Shown here: piece after piece, positions 22,680-34,039 of the stretch
Layout: every line of letters starts with the position of its first letter
Numbering within the stretch: position 1 is the first letter of the stretch
Assembly: GCA_030704615.1 (NCBI GenBank)
Contig: CM060732.1
Coordinates: 72,829,053-72,893,052, forward strand
DNA: 64,000 nucleotides
From: Takakia lepidozioides
Lineage: Eukaryota; Streptophyta; Takakiopsida; Takakiales; Takakiaceae
Direction: 5' to 3'
Program-made: the position numbers and the translations under genes
Notes under the pieces: generated by a model
Told to the model about the DNA's origin: nothing
Databases searched by the model: none
Seen by the model: only the letters and a program-made list of their open reading frames with translations

Positions 22680-23470
22680 GCAAGTGATGTGACAGGGCTT
22701 AGGTTTCGGCTGGGAGCTCGCTGTTCTTGGGAGAGTCAACTTCGTCTTAGCAGGCCGTGTTTCAATCTCTACCCGCTCGGCTCTGATTTTACAGCACGGA
22801 GCAGAGCTGGCATGAGTTTCTTAAAGATCCTTCACGATGGTGGGACAACCGCAATCGCAAGGTGTGGTTTTTTCTTAATGTACGATGTGAAGAAGTTTGT
22901 CCATCTTGCAAATGTGGGTTGTTGGCTCCTGTTAGTACCATGATTTGGTATTCTTCCTGATGTTTACAAGGTTCTTGGGAGAGTTAGCTTGGTCTTAGCA
23001 AGCCGTGTTTCAATCTCTGCCCACTCAGCTGCACCGTGGTGGTTCTCACTGACCAATCCGACATTACCTAACTACAGACACAAGCAGCACACACAAGAGG
23101 TCCTCTTGGGTTCATGGTCAGTCAAATCCTCCATGGGTTATGACACAAGGTCGAGGACAATGTGGTGAGGACAATGTGGTGAGGGCACCTTCTTCTTCGA
23201 CCTATTTCAGCCTGTTTTGCCCTCTCATCAGACTCGGCCCTTCATTTGCAGCACGGAGCAGAGCTGGCATGAGATTTTTAAAGATCCTTCACGATGGTGC
23301 GACAACCGCAATGGCAAGGTGTGGTTTTTCCTTAATGTATGATGTGAAGAAGTTTGTCCATCCTGCAAATGTGGACTGTTGGCTCCTGTTAGTACCATGA
23401 TTTGGTATTCTTCCTGATGTTTCAAGGTTCTTGGGAGAGTCAGCTTAGTCTTAGCAGGCCGTGTTTCAAT
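22680..23470 (+). repeat. Tandem units with captured OSB-type PDF-motif exon (copies 1 and 2)
   Basis: Two to three direct repeats share blocks GGGAGAGTCAACTTCGTC, TTCGACCTATTTCAGCC and a coding block. The coding block at 22799-22861 reads WHEFLKDPSRWWDNRNRK and ends at a splice donor. The copy at 23256-23318 reads HEIFKDPSRWCDNRNGK. The W..F..dP..WWDNR..K pattern is the PDF-motif signature of plant organellar single-stranded DNA-binding proteins (OSB). A third partial repeat starts near 23410. Confidence 0.65.
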
Positions 23471-23999
23471 CTTTGCCTGCTCATCTGCACCATGCTGGTT
23501 TTCACAGACCAATCTGACATTACTTGACTACAAGACACAAGCAGCACACACAAGAGGTCCTTTTGGGTTGATGGTCGGTCAAATCCTCTATGGGTTCTTC
23601 TTCGACCTATTTCAGCCTGCTTTTCCCTCTCATCAGACTCGGCCCTGAGATGCATATTGAATTATATGAGTTAGCTCGTTGCTCATTGATAAGTAGGGTT
23701 GGGGGTGTTTGCTGGAATGATTGTTGTATGCATGATTTTGTGCAGAGGCATAGATAGCCGAAGGAGCAGGGATAGAGTGTGGAAGAGGGCCAGATTTCAA
23801 GCTCCAGATTATCTATGATTCCATGTGGAAGGATAGATACAATAAACCTGCATGGGTAAATGGTGAACTGGAAGCCGCAGATGTAGCGGCACAATTGATA
23901 AAATCAGGCACTGCTAATAAAGGCACCTTCTTCAACACATTTCACCCTGTTTTTCCCTCTTATCAAAACCGGCCCTAAATATCAATGTCTGCAAGTTAG

Positions 24000-24620
24000 C
24001 TGGTTGAGTGAATCTAGTTTGGAGTGACTTTGACATGATATTGCCAATGTGACAACAGGAAAATATTGAAAAACAGTTAACGGAGATGAGGGGAAGCTGT
24101 GGAATGAATACTTTTCTGACCCCAGTCAATGGTGGGACAATCGAGGCAAAAAGGTAAATGTCTGTTGGATTACAGAGAGTAGCAGATGCAATTGAGAATA
24201 AGAACTAGTGTGATAAGTTGAGTTGGGTGTTTGCTGGAACAAATGTAGGCTGTCATTGTCAACTGTTAACAGCAATGCAAGGATATATACATGATCTGTG
24301 CAGAGGCATGGATAGCTGAAGGAGCAAGGATAGAGTGTGGGTCCAGATCATCCAAGAGAGCCGGATTTCAAGCTCCACATTACCAATGATTCCCTGTGGA
24401 AGGATAGCTACAAGAAACCTGCATGGGTAGATGATAGATAGTTTGGAGTGACTTTGACATGATACTGCCAAAGTGACAATAGGAAAGTATCCATAAACAG
24501 GTAACAGAGATGAGGAAAAGCTGTGGAATGAACTTTTCTGACCCCAGTCAATGGTGGGACAACAGAGGCAAAAATGTGAATGCCTGTTAGATTACAGAGA
24601 GTAGTAGACGCAATTCAGCA
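24000..24620 (+). repeat. Tandem duplication with OSB-type exon (copies 3 and 4)
   Basis: A unit of about 428 bp is duplicated (compare 24011 and 24439; TTTGGAGTGACTTTGACATG in both). Its coding block at 24094-24153 reads KLWNEYFSDPSQWWDNRGKK and ends at AAG|GTAAAT. The second copy has a 2-base deletion after NEL, so it is frameshifted. A companion block with GTGCAGAGGCAT and CTGCATGGGTA is also duplicated (about 23740-23860 and 24295-24430). By motif these are further PDF-motif exons of an OSB gene. Confidence 0.65.
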
Positions 24621-25475
24621 TAGGCACTAAGGCAAACTCTCCTTCCCCATAAGTGTGTGTTTTGGTATCTGAGCGAATAAATATGTTATCTAAGAATATA
24701 ATTTCAAAATTCGTTATTTAATAATGTGCCACTGTCCCATGTTGGTCAAAAGTAATAATAATAATAATTATTATTATTATTATTATCGTAATTATAATAA
24801 CAATAAATTAACTCCCCAACACCCCCCCCCCCCCCCCCCCCACAGCGGCGCGTGTCAATTGATATGAGGAACCACGTGTCAAAATCGCGATGCGACACGT
24901 GCTGACGTCTGATTCCCTCCTTTGTAGTTGGGATGGCGTCGCAGTCTGACACGTGGCGTGTTCTGTAGAGAGCACGTGTCTCTCTTACACAGCGGCTGAC
25001 ATGGACCCGTTTAGTCATTCAGTAGAGCCAGCGTGTATGACTACCCCCACAGCTGCTCAGGCGCCACGTCACAGCCACGCTGGCGAGTCCTATCTGCCAT
25101 GCCACAACTGACTAGGGTTTTATGACTGTAGAGTCATGAAGTCGTAAATGGCTTTCATAACTGCATTTGCAGTCATAACACAGAGTCGTAAAAGCCGCAA
25201 TCTGTTGTAGTGATACTTCATTTGCTGCTCTTGAAATGTCGTGTGCTCTGGAGGGCAGTCGAGGTACCATCCACAGTCCCTGAAGTGGACAAGACTCCAG
25301 TCCCTCAAGATACCAGCTGTGTACATGGTGGGATCGTTGGCAGGATCGGACCACATGTCCAGGTAATCTGGGATTCCACTCAGGTGTTTTCCTTCCATCA
25401 ACACATATTTAGTGTACCTGCGGAGGCTCAAAATAACACCATCCCCCAAAACAAGATATCAGAAAGCAGAAGAAA

Positions 25476-25702
25476 GTGATGATCGATGGCGATCATCACT
25501 TTCACATGAGAGAGAATGCAACATGGGTTGGAAAATCCTTATGATTATGTAGACTACACAAATGGGAAATGTGATGGTGATAGGATTCCGTTCTGTTGTA
25601 GTGATAGGATTAAGGATTGAAACAAAGACATGATCAGCAGTGACAACTGTTTGACTGGAGAATATCATAGCAGTGGATGTGATGATCGGTACCGACCATC
25701 AC
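25476..25702. repeat. Two palindromes in intron 5, element A
   Basis: The 24-base palindromes at 25476-25499 and 25679-25702 have the same GTGATGATCG/CCATCAC half-sites as the intron 1 array. Between them is AT-rich intron sequence. Confidence 0.85.
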
Positions 25703-26911
25703 CAAACTGTTGTGTAGCAGAAAAGAAATACAAAGCTTCTCTCAATGAGGCATGACAAAAGTTTAAAGAATGTGCTAGATAGGCATATGGCACTGCACCT
25801 GTAAACAACACGCATCATCGCCCACTCCCCTCCAACTTGACTGTCGAAATCGTTCGACCTCAATATGTTGCCATCCTTGGAGAACTCTCGGAAAAAACAG
25901 TACCGCCACGTGAGACCTTTCCACTTTCTAATGTACGCCTCCAAGGTCATATGTGGTGGTGAGACCATCAAAATATTCAAGTCCTTCAAATTCTGCTCCA
26001 GGACAAGAATGGCGCATTTCTCCAGCTGCAATGGGAACATGTATCAGAATTGCGCATGACAAAGCTATAGGATATTTCATATACAACAGGTACTTGAATC
26101 CACAAATACCTGACTCCAAAATGTGGCCTTGTGAAGCCACTGATCAAAAACAATATCACTTATTCCCTCGATCTTGGTGCCAGGCTGGATTGTGCTTTTT
26201 GGGAACTGATTCAGATCCTTCACCGTCTGATCCAAGTTCCAAATCTCAAGCCATCTCACTTTGGTCTGGTTGTCAACCATAGAGAGAGCCAGCCTGTGCA
26301 ATTTCTCCTGTTGCATCTCTGGATGTACATGCTTGTCGTAGTGGGATTTGATTTGGAGAAGGAACTCCTCCCCAAGTCCGGGGTCCACTATTCTCAATTG
26401 CTTCAGGAAGGCCAACATCAGCTTCGTTCTCCTTATCTCGTACTCCTTCTTTATGGCTGCTCCAACTCCTTTAGCAGTCCTCAACTCTTCTGCTGTAGAT
26501 TTCCTCTGCCAGTTCTTGCTGCAAGTATCAACGATTGGATTAGCAGACATACAATTGCAAATTTGTATGTAATAACATAGGAAGAAGTGGTTTGGGCCAT
26601 ACCGCATACATGTACTCCAAAAATACATCTCGGGTCAACGAGTACCAGGTCCCTACAGATCTTCCTGTTTCGCACTTCTTGATGACATCAGGATGTAGCA
26701 CTGTGCGGAACTCATCAAGCTTCATCAAACCAATTCTCTGAATGCGGAATAGTGTGTGGACCAGGCTCGTAGTAACATGTGATTTCTCTGTCGATCTGCA
26801 AACAGGGAATACACATTGCATACGTAAGAAATATTTAACGTTTGGACTTGAAATGCGCACAACATGCAATTTGAAAGGCTATGGGTTTCTGAGGAAGTCC
26901 TACTTGTTCAC

Positions 26912-27427
26912 ATCATGCATAGCTGTCAAAAGTCTGGCGATGTCATTCCCAGGATCCAAAACCATTGCCTCCACAGCACAATGCTTGTCCTTGTCTTTTG
27001 AATGGTGTTTCGCAATGTACCCCATCCAAGCTAGCAAGCGATGGTTCCCGTCCCAGACGTAGAACATGTGGTTGCAGAACTGTTGGGTGTTATGTCCAAG
27101 CAGCAGATAGTCTTCGAACTCGTCATTCACATCCTTCCAGCAATCATCCCAGTTGTCCGTAATCTCTGGGCTCACTTTTGTGCTGTGACCATTAGTATCC
27201 TTCAGTGAGACGTAAAAAACTTGTGCACCCATTTTATACCCGTGCACGAAATCTGTTTCCAACTTGGTAATGTCATGCGAAAGTAGAGGACGAACAACAG
27301 GCATGGAGATCATCCGGCAGAGAGGGATTTCAAGACGTCCTCCAGAGACGATCATGTCCCTAATAACCTCCTGGGAATTTACCTTTTGATATGACATAAG
27401 TTGTTTCACCTTGTCAAGGTAGTGCAA
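26912..27427 (-). other. ParB-like domain of copy A
   Basis: The core motif YVWDGNHRLLAW resembles the DGxxRxxA box of ParB/sulfiredoxin-type nuclease domains. An upstream IPLCRMISMPVVRPLL parallels the IPL..I.pnp.RP segment, and a downstream V.A.V...D.A.LL.A parallels the box that follows in ParB. The corresponding copy B region (59081-59600) keeps IPLCRLISMPLVRPAL, WDGNHRLLAW and SVASMVLDPKGNITALLTA, so the domain is under conserved architecture. Bacterial and phage proteins that join ParB-type domains to DNA methyltransferases are the best functional parallel. Confidence 0.65.
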
Positions 27428-27600
27428 TTCAGGCTTGTCACTGTCTTCGCTGTTCTCAGAACTCTTTGTGGAGTCGTCCTCTTCTCTAGAGCCCTTTGCA
27501 TCTGTTTATGCCTGCTTGGACTTTACATTCTTCTGCATACCCAAAACCGCCACAACAGCAACATTCAACTGGTGTTCAGGAAAACAGACATTTTAACACA

Positions 27601-28932
27601 GTGACGATCGGTATCGACCATCACTTTGTCTTCTAACAAATGAATGGAAATCCTACTTGGTTTCCCAATGCACCTTGACTCCGTTCTCACTAGACTGCGA
27701 TGATCGGTGCCGACCATCAGGATGATGCAAGCGATGGTCGGTACCGCACATCACCACAAGACAGCATTGGGATGCAAACACCCACGAGGTCTAAATGTGA
27801 TGGTCGGCACCGATCATCACTAGAAGTCAGAACCCATTCTATCACTCATTGAACTTGATGTCCTCTTTTGGATTCTGGTGCATTGCCAATCTGTTGAAAA
27901 AGTGATGGTCGGTACCGATTATCACAGTCAGACTGCCTTGGGAAGCACAACCCATGAGGTCTAAATGTGATGGTCGGCACCGATCATCACTATAAGTCAG
28001 AATCCCCTCTATCACACATTGAACTTGATGTCCTCTCTTGGATTCTGGTGCATTGCCAATCTGTTCAAAAAGTGATGATCGGTACCGATCATCACAATCA
28101 GATTGCATTAGGAAGCGAACCCCATGACGTCTGAGTGTGATGGTCGGCACCGATCATCACTCTTAGTCAGAATCCCTTCTTTCACCCACTGAACTTGGTC
28201 TCCTTTTATGGATTCTGGTGTATTGCCAAACCGTTCAAACAGTGATGGTCGGTACCGATCATCACAATCAGACTGCCTTGGGAAGCACAACCCATGAGGT
28301 CTGGATGTGATGGTCGGCACCGATCATCACTTCACAACAGAATTCAGCATTTCATTATATGAGATATAGAGCATAGAAATGGACTTGTAGGCGATGGTCG
28401 ACACCGACCATCACTTTTCTGTTTCTCCAATTCCAAATATGAAGTTGAATGGACATTTCTCCACCTAAGAATTTCATTGTACAAAGGCTTCCAGTGCGAG
28501 AAAGGATTTTGGGTTAACATGCAGTCATTGCCGAAAGTGATGATCGGCACCAACCATCACTATTTAAGTGCCAAGGGATGCACAAACAATGGGAGCTGAA
28601 TGTGATGGTCGGTACCGATCATCACTTTCATGAACGACCACGCCATTTCTAAACTGTTCTGAACAAGAAGGGAATGGACCTCAAAGCGATGATCGTTACC
28701 GATCATCGCTTCGACGTCATTGCAAGATGCGTCTTTAGTTCCCTTCACTCTTGAATCACAATGAACATCGCATTCTTTGCTTAAATAAAGCAACGACGAA
28801 GGTGATGGTCGGCACCGATCATCACTTTCGTCTTGATACATATTCTTTCCTACCTGCCTGACTTCCTGAATCTGCTGAAATAAGACACCAACTACATTCT
28901 TCTGTAAAGCGATGATCGCCATCGATCATCGC
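27601..28932. repeat. Array of 16 palindromes in intron 1, element A
   Basis: Starts: 27601, 27697, 27731, 27797, 27902, 27967, 28072, 28137, 28242, 28307, 28391, 28537, 28602, 28686, 28802 and 28909. Each is a 24-base palindrome with half-sites GTGATGRTCGG and CCGAYCATCAC; outer bases vary to GCGATG and centres to TA, CA or AT. From 27797 to 28330 they ride on a 170-bp tandem repeat (starts exactly 170 apart: 27797/27967/28137/28307 and 27902/28072/28242). Outside that block the spacers are unrelated while the palindromes stay conserved. Confidence 0.9.
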
Positions 28933-29206
28933 TTTTCTCACATCGGGGGACTATCAGTAAAGAGGGAGAAGTGCGTTTGAGAGAACTTACGGATCCCTTC
29001 GCCTTCTTCAGCTTCGTGGCTGCATCGCTCGGATCGCCCTCTGCAGCTTTCCTCTTCCCTTTTTCATCGGTCTGAACATAAGAAAAAACAATGTATTGAT
29101 CCCAAATGGAATGGAAAACATCAAGACTAATGATAACAGTATTATGCGGATATTGAATGATCACCATTTCTGTCTGATGTAGGGTTTGCTGACTTCATCC
29201 CGGTAT

Positions 29207-30091
29207 GGCGTCCACTGCTCCTCACAAGTTTAGGGTTTAGGGTTTAGGGTTGATCTCAGCCTCTCTCTAACCGATGTAAAATACAATGATTTCCTCCTCT
29301 TCCGAACCGAACAAGGAACCCTCTCCAGCTTGACTTCCTCTCTTCCTCTAAGAAACAAGAATGATGAACAGACTCGCTTTCTTCCGGGGTCCCTTCGTTT
29401 TGGAAGTGTCCCTGGAACCGTTCGATTCCCTTTTGCGTGTCCAATACTTGAACATACGTGACAGTGAAAATAGCGTAACCTATTTGGGACAGCTGTTCCT
29501 TTGCGCGGTTGTTTTGGGTTCTTGGCGTGTGCAAACATAAATTTGACATGTGTCTTTTTTGTGACGGCTTCATTAATATCACCGTTGGACGTCATGGATG
29601 AGAATTCTCGAAGTACTTGCCATGAGGCCTACTTAGGATTTAACGGAATATGCGTACGTGGAGAGTTTTGGGCCCAGGGATTGCATGATCTTGAAACCAT
29701 CCATATGATCAGACATACTGGATATAGTCATGGCCTGACAAATGAACTAATTACTTCAATTCTCTTCCCATCTCCCTGCATGGGATCCTCAGGCTGTCTT
29801 TAATGAAGTCGGCGGGTTTTTATTGTTTTGGGGAGACCCCCACAACTAGATGGATTATCTGTGAGCATTGCTCAGAAGACAATACAGACTGCATGTCACA
29901 TACGTTAATTTGACGGTGACTTGTCAGGAACCGTCCCACATTGATTAGATGGAATATCATAATATGCACAATCTTCAAGAAACGGGTGCTTCCGCCTCAT
30001 TTCATGTGCAACCAGTGTGTTGCATAGCTGAATCATCTGATTTCACAAAGGAGCAGCTGAGGAAAGAGAACCCTCCGCTCGGGGATGTAAC
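29207..30091. promoter_or_regulatory. Divergent intergenic/promoter region of element A
   Basis: This lies between the two start codons of the oppositely oriented genes. It holds the telomere-like motif and no convincing coding sequence. An open frame at 29501-29803 has no family match. Element B has a comparable interval at 60752-61510. Confidence 0.5.
29227..29250. repeat. Short telomere-like TTTAGGG repeat
   Basis: About three tandem TTTAGGG units lie just upstream of the first exon of the leftward gene of element A. Short telomere-type (telo-box) motifs are common in plant promoters. This one may be part of the element's divergent promoter. Confidence 0.6.
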
Positions 30092-33000
30092 ATGGCTTCC
30101 TCCGAAGCAGAGTTTTATTCTGACGACAAACCAGTGCCTTTCTCCAAAGAAGCACTTGACAATGGATTCGCGATTGTGACGGAACATGTCCTGGCTACCC
30201 GGTTTGAACTTTTGAATGGATCTTCTTGGAGAAAGAGGTGTACGATTTCGACGGGAAGTTGTTGAAATACTCTTTTCAAAATCGTGATGAGACGGCTCAT
30301 GTGAGCCAGTGGAGAGTGTGCCCTGGTAGATACAGAGTACTTGGAGAGCCTCGGAGAAAGTCCCTTGGATCATATGTGACGCCCGGGACTGCTGCTTCAG
30401 TCGTTGAAGACAAAAGGGAGGTGGTGGTGAAAAAAGAAGAAACGTGCTCAACTCCAATCGTTGAGCTTTCGGATTCGTCCGATGATGACATTAGTGAAAT
30501 TCCAACTCCAGTCCTTTGTACTGTAGTTGTGGAAGCGGATGAAGAAGACATTTGTAGTGTCATTCCAAAACTACGGGCGATGGGAGGAATGGCAGGTTTC
30601 AAAAGTGAGTTGCGGGGAATTGATTGGGAAGCTTTGAAGCAGGTGCCTGCGAAGTTCCTGCCAAAGACTTTTGATGGGGATATCCTATTCGAGCTGCCTC
30701 CTCCTCCGCGAGTTGGAGGTATAACAAGCATAATGCACGGAATGGACAAGAAACACGACGGGCACCCATGGTGCAGAACAAAAACATCCAATATTCAAAA
30801 TGAGGACAAGCTTGTTTTCAGGAGAACAGTTTGCAATGGACACCTTAGGTGTGATAATTTGAATTGCAGACACTTTCTTCAGTCTGGGGTTCACAATCAA
30901 AGCGAGTGGGAGGGTCTCGCGGAAAATCCATTTAAGCCTGGGACTGCTTCTCCAGCGGAAACCACTTTCGTTTGCAAATTCTGCAAACTAGTACCAACCT
31001 GCCTAGCGCTGTGTGGAGCAAGAATGTACTATGTTGTCCACCGTTTGAAAACCATGACAAGAGCTTGTGTGCATTTCGGTTTCCATAACCATCATGTCTC
31101 GAAGGGGGATTACAGGGAGAGTGTTGAGACAATATCGAGGTTGATTAAACATGAGTACAAGAGAAACCCATTCGCAACAACATCCGCAATTGCTCTTGGC
31201 GCAAACAAGTCCTTCTTGGAAAGCCATATTTTGAGTGAAGGGGATTCTGTGGGGACTAAACTTGACGATGCAGCACTCGACATTGTCATGGATCATTTCT
31301 CCACGTTGAGTTCACCTAACATTCGGCATCAGATCAATGCATTGAGAATGGGCTCTAGGATCAGAGGCTACATAGACAACATTTTGGAATTGAAACGACT
31401 AAGCATGTACGACTACATCCAGGACAATGTTTTTCCAAGTCAAGGTGCCATCAAAGTTTTTCTTTTCAAAATGTCGACTGCTGGGGAGGGTAGTGGGGTT
31501 AGCCTCGTGAAGCGGATGCAGAAGATTGGGGACTTGCAGAATTGTTTTCTTATGTTTGATCATGTGAAACGAGTGAATTGTCATGTGTACGATCCAGTGT
31601 ACCAACGAGTTATGACAATTGTAGTTTGTGACATGCAATCCGAGGATACGGAATCCCAGAATCTCATGTGGAATTCCCTTGTACGTGTTATGGGCTGCCA
31701 TGGGGTGCCATCTCCAAATTTCGCTGGTTTTATGGCAGATAGTGCTCAGGCGAATTTCAATGCAGTTCGAATTGTCTTCGGATCAGGCGACCCAAAAGTG
31801 CCAATGCCGAGAAGAGAGCGTACATGTCTATTCCATTGGACACAATCTTTGGAGAAACATACAAAATCGGACATCAAACCAGAGATGCAGACACAACACC
31901 GTAAATTGTGCAAAGAGTACAAAGATGCTAGAACAATGAAGGAGGTGGACACTTTGTTCCAAACAATTCGTGCTTGGTGGTTCTCTTCTGGTGCTGCATC
32001 GCTTGAGAGTATGAGAGCATTGGAAGATTGGCTGGCGTTTTGGCACTTCCGGTACAGACAGTGAGGAGCAGCCATGACAATGGTGCGAGGCTTGTATTGC
32101 TAGCTTTATTCATACATTTACTTTCCAAATTTTGCTCTCCTTGCTTCCTTTATGTTGTTCCTTGTGCACTGTTCTGAAGTGTGGTTCTGCTCTTTGCAGA
32201 ACATGTCCATTGAGGAAATGGCGGACATGCCATCTTGCAATTTGGCAGAGACTGTGCACAATGCATGGTTGCAACAGTCTGGGAAACAAGGTCCGGATTT
32301 GTATGTGGCAACAACAGATGATCTGATACGTGCCTTGCAACAACAAACCAGATACCGTGATTTCTTACGAGGAGGGGCTGGTGGCAAGGGTCCGGACAAA
32401 CAAGAGTTGATGTTGCGTGCTGCAAACAGATCTGGGGATCCAAGCAAGATAGCACGGGCGGTGAGCATGTATGCCCAGGGAACGCCACTTGTTTCTAGAG
32501 TTCCACATCTTGAAGGGGAGGAGAGATTCGGCTCATGTAAGAGGAAATTGAACACCCCACCTGGTTCGGATTCCGATTCACACAGGGCAGACCGTGATAA
32601 CTTCTCGAAGCCTCGTGTTCCCCTGCATGGCAGATCCATGTCCGGAACCTCCATTCTGGAGGAACCTCCGACTCGACGGCAGGCTCTAGCATCTAATAGT
32701 GCCACTGAAATGGTGCAGGAGAGAAACTACCCCCTTGATGTGCTGGAGTCCGCATGCCCCGACCACGTTTGGCACATAGAACGCACAAGTGCAGGGTCTC
32801 GTGTGAAATGTACAGCGATCAGGGCAACAAATTTCGAGAAGTGCACTTCATCTATATCCAGAGGCGGTGCCTGGACTCCTGCTCCGACTTTCACGGGTTT
32901 GATGCGTCCATACGGCCAACCAGAAGCAAAGAACCACAAGTTTTGGTTCTGCGCAGACGATTGTGGTAGATGTGTGCATGAAACTGTGTGTCCTTCCGTG

Positions 33001-33585
33001 GTGATGAAGCCAGCTCCTCCAACCGTTTGGCCCGTCAAGGTGGGAACACATCTCACAAGTCAGGAGATTGCAATGCTGGAGGAGGCAGGCTTTTCCCTTG
33101 CGAGACAACCCCTACTGCATACATGTGTTTCTACTTCTGTGTCCTCTCGGGTCCCCCCGGCAAATCCTCACTTGTGGCCAACCAAACGAGATGGAAAGCT
33201 GGTTCGGCGTTTCCCTCCAACCGCTGAACACTTCGACAAAGTGAAGTCCGCAAGAATGCTCCAAGCTCGTGTTGCAAGCACCACGGAAGTGCCTGATCCA
33301 GGATATGGTCGGGTGTACACAATGATCACTTCGACATGTGCTGTTCATGACAGGGCATACGACATCATGGTTTCCAATTTTCCCAATTGCACATGTCCTG
33401 ATTTTGTGAATATGCTATCAACCAGTTTGGGCAAGAGAGGTAAATTCATACCCTGCAAACATTTGTATTTCGTATTTTTGAAGAGGATGGTTTGCGATCC
33501 CAAACGTGACAACTTTGTTCACCAGACCACTCTGAGTTTCAACGAGGTCGATACTCTATTGCAGCAGGATACAACACATAGGTAG
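30092..33585 (+). pseudogene. Mutator-like transposase with SWIM finger, copy A
   Basis: Exon 1 starts at ATG 30092 (MASSEAEFYSDDKPVPFSK), has a frameshift near 30212, then runs to about 32085. Exon 2 runs from 32200 (NMSIEEMADMPSCNLAETV) to TAG at 33583-33585. It shows a DNA-binding-like segment (FVCKFCK, then VHFGFHNHHVSKGDY), a DDE core of the MULE type (FLMFDHVKRV, RVMTIVVCDMQSED, NFAGFMADSAQANFNAVRI, CLFHWTQSLEKH) and a C-terminal SWIM zinc finger (CTCPDF, then PCKHLYFVFLK near 33390-33480). Compared with copy B it lacks six residues before CHVYD, near the first catalytic Asp. The end of exon 1 is frame-shifted. It would cut and paste the element but is probably inactive. Confidence 0.8.
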
Positions 33586-34039
33586 CATCAACTATGTCAT
33601 GTGGTATATGGACGATCATGCTATGAAATGTGCAATTTGCAACATTGTCATGGAAATTCAATTCAAATCAATTCGTTTGCAACATCGTCAGCGGTGTAAT
33701 GATATGGCATCCCTTATCCCTCCATTATCCTTCCAACTATACTGAGTGAGCTCTGAGTGGCAACCTTTAAGAGCACATTCATCATTGCACCGTTCAAAGT
33801 GTACATGTCTTCCTATCGCTATGCACTGCAACCATCTTTTGAAGATGATCCTAACTCTCATTGTTATTTGGGGAGGGAGCAAGGTCTTTCTGTTGCAGCC
33901 TCTATGGCGCACACTTTGTGAGGATATTTCAAACCCTTGTAATTATAAAAGTGAAACAAACATTTGTAATTGCACAATGTTGGATGCTGCAATTGTAGGC
34001 CTCATGGTAGTCTTTATTGTATTCAGCCAAGGATTCCCT
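33586..34039. other. 3' flank of the copy A transposase
   Basis: A downstream non-coding region before the terminal CACGTCA-rich block. No gene seen. Confidence 0.4.

Larger units (their letters stand above)
20520..25212. mobile_element. Non-autonomous CACTA transposon (4,693 bp) nested in element A
   Basis: Both ends begin CACTACAACAGATTG and continue as an inverted repeat of about 28 bases with two mismatches. It is flanked by a 3-bp target duplication ATA (20517-20519 and 25213-25215), exactly as expected for En/Spm-CACTA elements. Subterminal ATGACT/AAGTCAT and ACGTGTC words recur at both ends. It splits exon 6 of the ParB-methyltransferase-like gene. No transposase was seen inside. Instead it carries O-methyltransferase and OSB-type exon pieces, a tRNA-derived SINE, and a poly-C run (about 24819-24841) next to an ATT/AAT palindrome. 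Confidence 0.9.
18840..29206 (-). pseudogene. ParB-like/DNA methyltransferase-like fusion gene, copy A
   Basis: Exons (approximate): 29206-29168 (tentative first exon), 29071-28991 (Lys-rich), 27532-about 26912, 26795-26603, 26518-26110, 26035-25799, 25417 through the CACTA insertion to about 20083, 19971-about 19620, about 19420-19150, 19034-18840. Exon 27532 encodes a ParB-like unit: IPLCRMISMPVVRP, FYVWDGNHRLLAWMGYI, VEAMVLDPGNDIARLLTA. The C-terminal exons give ADMVILDIPDG (position of the DPPY motif), VVDLTLSTG and ACKVGGRSLFGMEGD. That is the motif order of beta-class N4/N6 DNA methyltransferases. The stop (TGT GAG TAA) is shared with copy B. Lesions are a TAA near 27500, the CACTA insertion and a frame change at the insertion. 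DIPDG instead of DPPY suggests SAM binding without catalysis. Confidence 0.7.

Noticed and set aside
27601-28932. Palindrome array as a CRISPR array
   Set aside because: The repeats are themselves palindromic, spacers are irregular and partly tandemly repeated, and this is plant nuclear DNA in an intron.
29501-29803. 100-codon frame in the divergent promoter of element A
   Set aside because: No counterpart in element B and no family match.
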